This document shows positions 61,559-64,000 of a stretch of DNA of 64,000 bases, one piece after another. Source of the DNA: Neofusicoccum parvum (lineage: Eukaryota; Ascomycota; Dothideomycetes; Botryosphaeriales; Botryosphaeriaceae); assembly GCA_020912385.1 (NCBI GenBank), contig CP087206.1:4216001-4280000 (forward strand). The letters are read 5' to 3'. The notes below the pieces were generated by a model, which saw nothing but the letters and a program-made list of their open reading frames with translations, had not been told where the DNA came from and made no database searches. Numbering within the stretch: position 1 is the stretch's first letter; each line of letters opens with the position of its first letter. A program made the translations under genes and the position numbers.

Positions 61559-64000
61559 ATGTCGGCGGACGACGACGGTGGTGGTGGGTTCGCGACCGTT
61601 GGCGCGTCGCGACGCGCTGCGCGTCTCCAACGCGACCGCCCTGACTATCGCGCCCTCCACCGCGGCAAACTAACTACTCAACGCTGGTCTCACGCGTCAA
61701 TTGCACCTGAGCTGTTAAAGGAAGCAACTTTAGACGATATTATCGACTTGCTGCGCATTGTCGTCGAGCAGAATAGAGCGCTTACCGAATAGAATGAGGC
61801 CCTGATTGAACAGGGCGCTGGGAATGAGGAGGAGATTAAACGACTGTCTAGCGCGCTTGAAATGTCCGAAGAAACGCAGGCCAAGATAGAGGAGCGTATG
61901 GGGAAGATAGAAAAGTAGATAGCAGCGCTCGTAGAGATGACGCGCAGGAACCTAAGCTCACAGTCATAGATCAACACCACCTATGCCAGCGTGCTCCAAG
62001 GAGCGGCGCCGCCAACCCCTCTAAGCAATAGCTCACCGTCCGTCCCTATTGTCCCAACACGTGTGACGAACCCACTAGCCCCAGTTATACAGTAAATGCC
62101 ACCAGCGGTCGAAATTGACCTTACTAAAGCCAGCGTCGATACCATAAAGCCGGGAGAGATTCGGGCCCAATTCTAGGCGGCGCTGGAGGCCTAGGAAGTA
62201 ACGAAGGATATTAGATGCTGTGGATTAACGAGGAACCCGAGCGACTCTGCTAAAGTACGGTTCTTCTTCGGGACTGAACGGGATGAAGAGCTCGTCAGGT
62301 CCAATCTCGGGTAGCTGGAGACAACCTTCCGAGGGGCGAGGACCAGAGGCAGGCAGTAGTATCTAGTAAAGATAGACAACGTCAATAAATTGACTGTCTT
62401 GAATGAGGATCGCACTGGAGTACGCCCTGACGCTAGCCAGGTTATTAGCGCGGAGAATGATGTTGAAGTCATGTAAACCCGCTGGCTAAGCAAGCCAAGC
62501 AACCGCTTATACGGCTCCGCAGTAATCTATCTTTCTAAGAGGAGTGAGGCAGATTCGCTCCTTGCTAAAAGGATGATTAATGTTGGCGGAGAGACAGCGT
62601 ACACCAACGTGTTTGAATACCGCCCCCGCCCAAGACGCTACTTTAAATGCCAGAGCTACGACCATCAGCAGTTCCGCTGCAGGGGAGAGGAGAGATGCGT
62701 TAAGTGCGTAGGCAGCGGCCATAAAGAAGAGAGCTATTCGTCAGCTATAGAGAAGTATGCCGCCTGCGGAGGTCCGCATAGGGCAGACGACAGGGGCTGC
62801 CCAGAGTACAGAAAGCTCCTGAACAACATACTCCACCAACGCAATGAATAGACCTCTCAAGACGATCCACACGAACCTAGGAAAGAGCAGAACAGCACAA
62901 TATAGTCTCCTAAATGACGAGGACCTTATCGACTTTAGCATCATCTCTATCTCTGAACCAAGCTGCTTCCGCAACGCCGAAGGAAAAACAATAGCAGCAC
63001 CTATCACCTACCCCTATTAGACCCAATTATTACCAACAAAGTCCCGTCAAGGCCGGTTTCCCTTCCGCTCAATGATGTGGATACGCAAAAGCATCTCAGT
63101 CCATCAGATCTCGATACCCTCGCCCGACATCACAGCTGCAGTAATTACACTGTAAGATAGAACTATTCTTGTAGCATCGGTCTACGTCGCGAAAAAGGAG
63201 AGCCTAGACGACCACGAGCTGGCAACTATACTCGAGAAGCTCCAGGCAGCAGTTACGCAGTCTAGGGCTCAGACTAACGGAGTACTGGAGATCTTGATCT
63301 GTGGGGATTTCAATCGGCACGATCAGCTCTGGGCCGGTGATTTAGTACAGGGCTCCGTACGCAGTGGAGAAGCAGCGCCAATAATTAACTTTATGGAGGA
63401 CCTTCACCTCTAAAGTCTGCTTCCCCGAGGCACAATTACCTACGAGTCAGCCGGATATAGCTCTACAATCGACCTTATTCTCGCGTCACCGCGGCTAGCG
63501 GAGGACGTAAGCGCTTGCCGTCCCTCTAGTACAGTATACGGACCCGATCACCAAGCGATTGAAGCACACTTTCAAATCAACGCACCTGGCCAGGCACCAG
63601 AAACTCAATACGCCTTCCGGAGTACGAACTGGGAGGCGGTTAGGGCTGACGTAGGGAGGAGACTAGCCGAGGGTCCCTCCCCAGACCCTAGGGATGTCGA
63701 GGGCTCCGCCGACTACCTAACTAGAATCATTACCGCGTCACTACAGAGCTGTGTGCCTAAAGTTAGACCGTCACCGTACGTTAAGAAATGGTGGACGGCG
63801 GACCTCACCCAGCTACGGAGGTCATTTACATACTTTAGGAACCAGGCAAGAGTCCTCCGAAGGTGGGGACGGCGGAATAACTGGCTAGAGAAACAAGCAA
63901 AAGAAGCAGCTAAGAGGTTCCACGACACTATTAGACGACAGAAGCGAACCTGCTGGAAGACCTCCCTTGCTGAACCAACTAATATCTGGAAGGCAGCCAG
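61559..64000 (+). mobile_element. Non-LTR retrotransposon (LINE, Tad/I-like), decayed; runs off the window
   Basis: ORF1 (61559 to about 62850) has a coiled-coil-like part, then PPAVEIDLTKASVDTIKPGE, KIDNVNKLTV and two degenerate zinc knuckles (YFKCQSYDHQQFRC, RCVKCVGSGH). ORF2 (from ~62845) has an AP-endonuclease domain: LICGDFNRHDQLW, SSTIDLILASPRL and VYGPDHQAIEAHF, then a linker (KKWWTADLTQLRRS) leading toward reverse transcriptase beyond 64000. At least ten in-frame stops interrupt otherwise good frames. Nearly all are TAG or TAA where the family expects Gln or Trp, with no frameshifts noticed. Confidence 0.9.

Noticed and set aside
61559..63420. UAG/UAA read as Gln (alternative genetic code)
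   Set aside because: Intact genes in the window end normally at all three stops (for example TGA for the PKS and MFS, TAG for the transpeptidase, TAA for the secreted protein). The interrupted frames are mostly repeats or accessory genes, so RIP-like mutation is simpler.

Overview
The window is nuclear DNA of a filamentous ascomycete (Pezizomycotina). The genes carry short spliceosomal introns of about 50-60 nt with GTRNGT donors, CTRAY-like branch sites and YAG acceptors. The gene families are typical moulds' families: a highly reducing PKS, HET-like, Zn2Cys6, PigL_N-type, DUF7924 and DUF2306 proteins. The transposon relics carry C-to-T damage of the kind left by repeat-induced point mutation (RIP). 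The species cannot be named from the sequence.

Left part (1-29,000): an accessory secondary-metabolism region. A DUF2306 membrane protein, an FAD monooxygenase and a 14-TM MFS exporter lie at 0.2-5.7 kb. A gene-poor stretch follows, holding a foldback MITE, a secreted protein, the C-terminus of a membrane protein, a glutathione S-transferase and a PigL_N-type protein. The core is at 16.8-29.0 kb: a 12-exon highly reducing PKS whose reconstructed reading frame is intact (2,352 codons), a divergently transcribed alpha/beta hydrolase resembling polyketide transferases (one frame break), a cytochrome P450, and an FSH1/LovG-like serine hydrolase divergent from the P450. The PKS ends in an ACP with no releasing domain, so one of the two hydrolases probably releases or transfers the chain. 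The monooxygenase and P450 would then oxidise the product and the MFS protein export it.

Middle part (29,000-54,800): a patchwork of accessory and recognition-type genes. In order these are a DUF7924 protein, a second MITE copy beside an NRPS condensation-domain relic, a membrane aspartyl-protease-like protein that has lost one catalytic Asp, a GPI-type repeat protein, a convergent HET-like/modin-like pair, a triple CbbX-type AAA+ protein interrupted by three Gln-type stops, an ankyrin fragment, a secreted gamma-glutamyltranspeptidase and an AflR-like Zn2Cys6 regulator.

Right part (54,800-64,000): a transposon graveyard. It holds the 3' end of a Ty3/gypsy chromovirus with LTR and polypurine tract, a 148-bp solo LTR with a 5-bp target duplication nested inside an older LTR, and an amidoligase gene lying between two inverted copies of that older LTR. 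The window ends inside a LINE whose stop codons are nearly all explained by CpA-to-TpA changes.

Spliced models were built by eye from frame continuity and splice consensus. Family names come from recognised motifs, not from a search.
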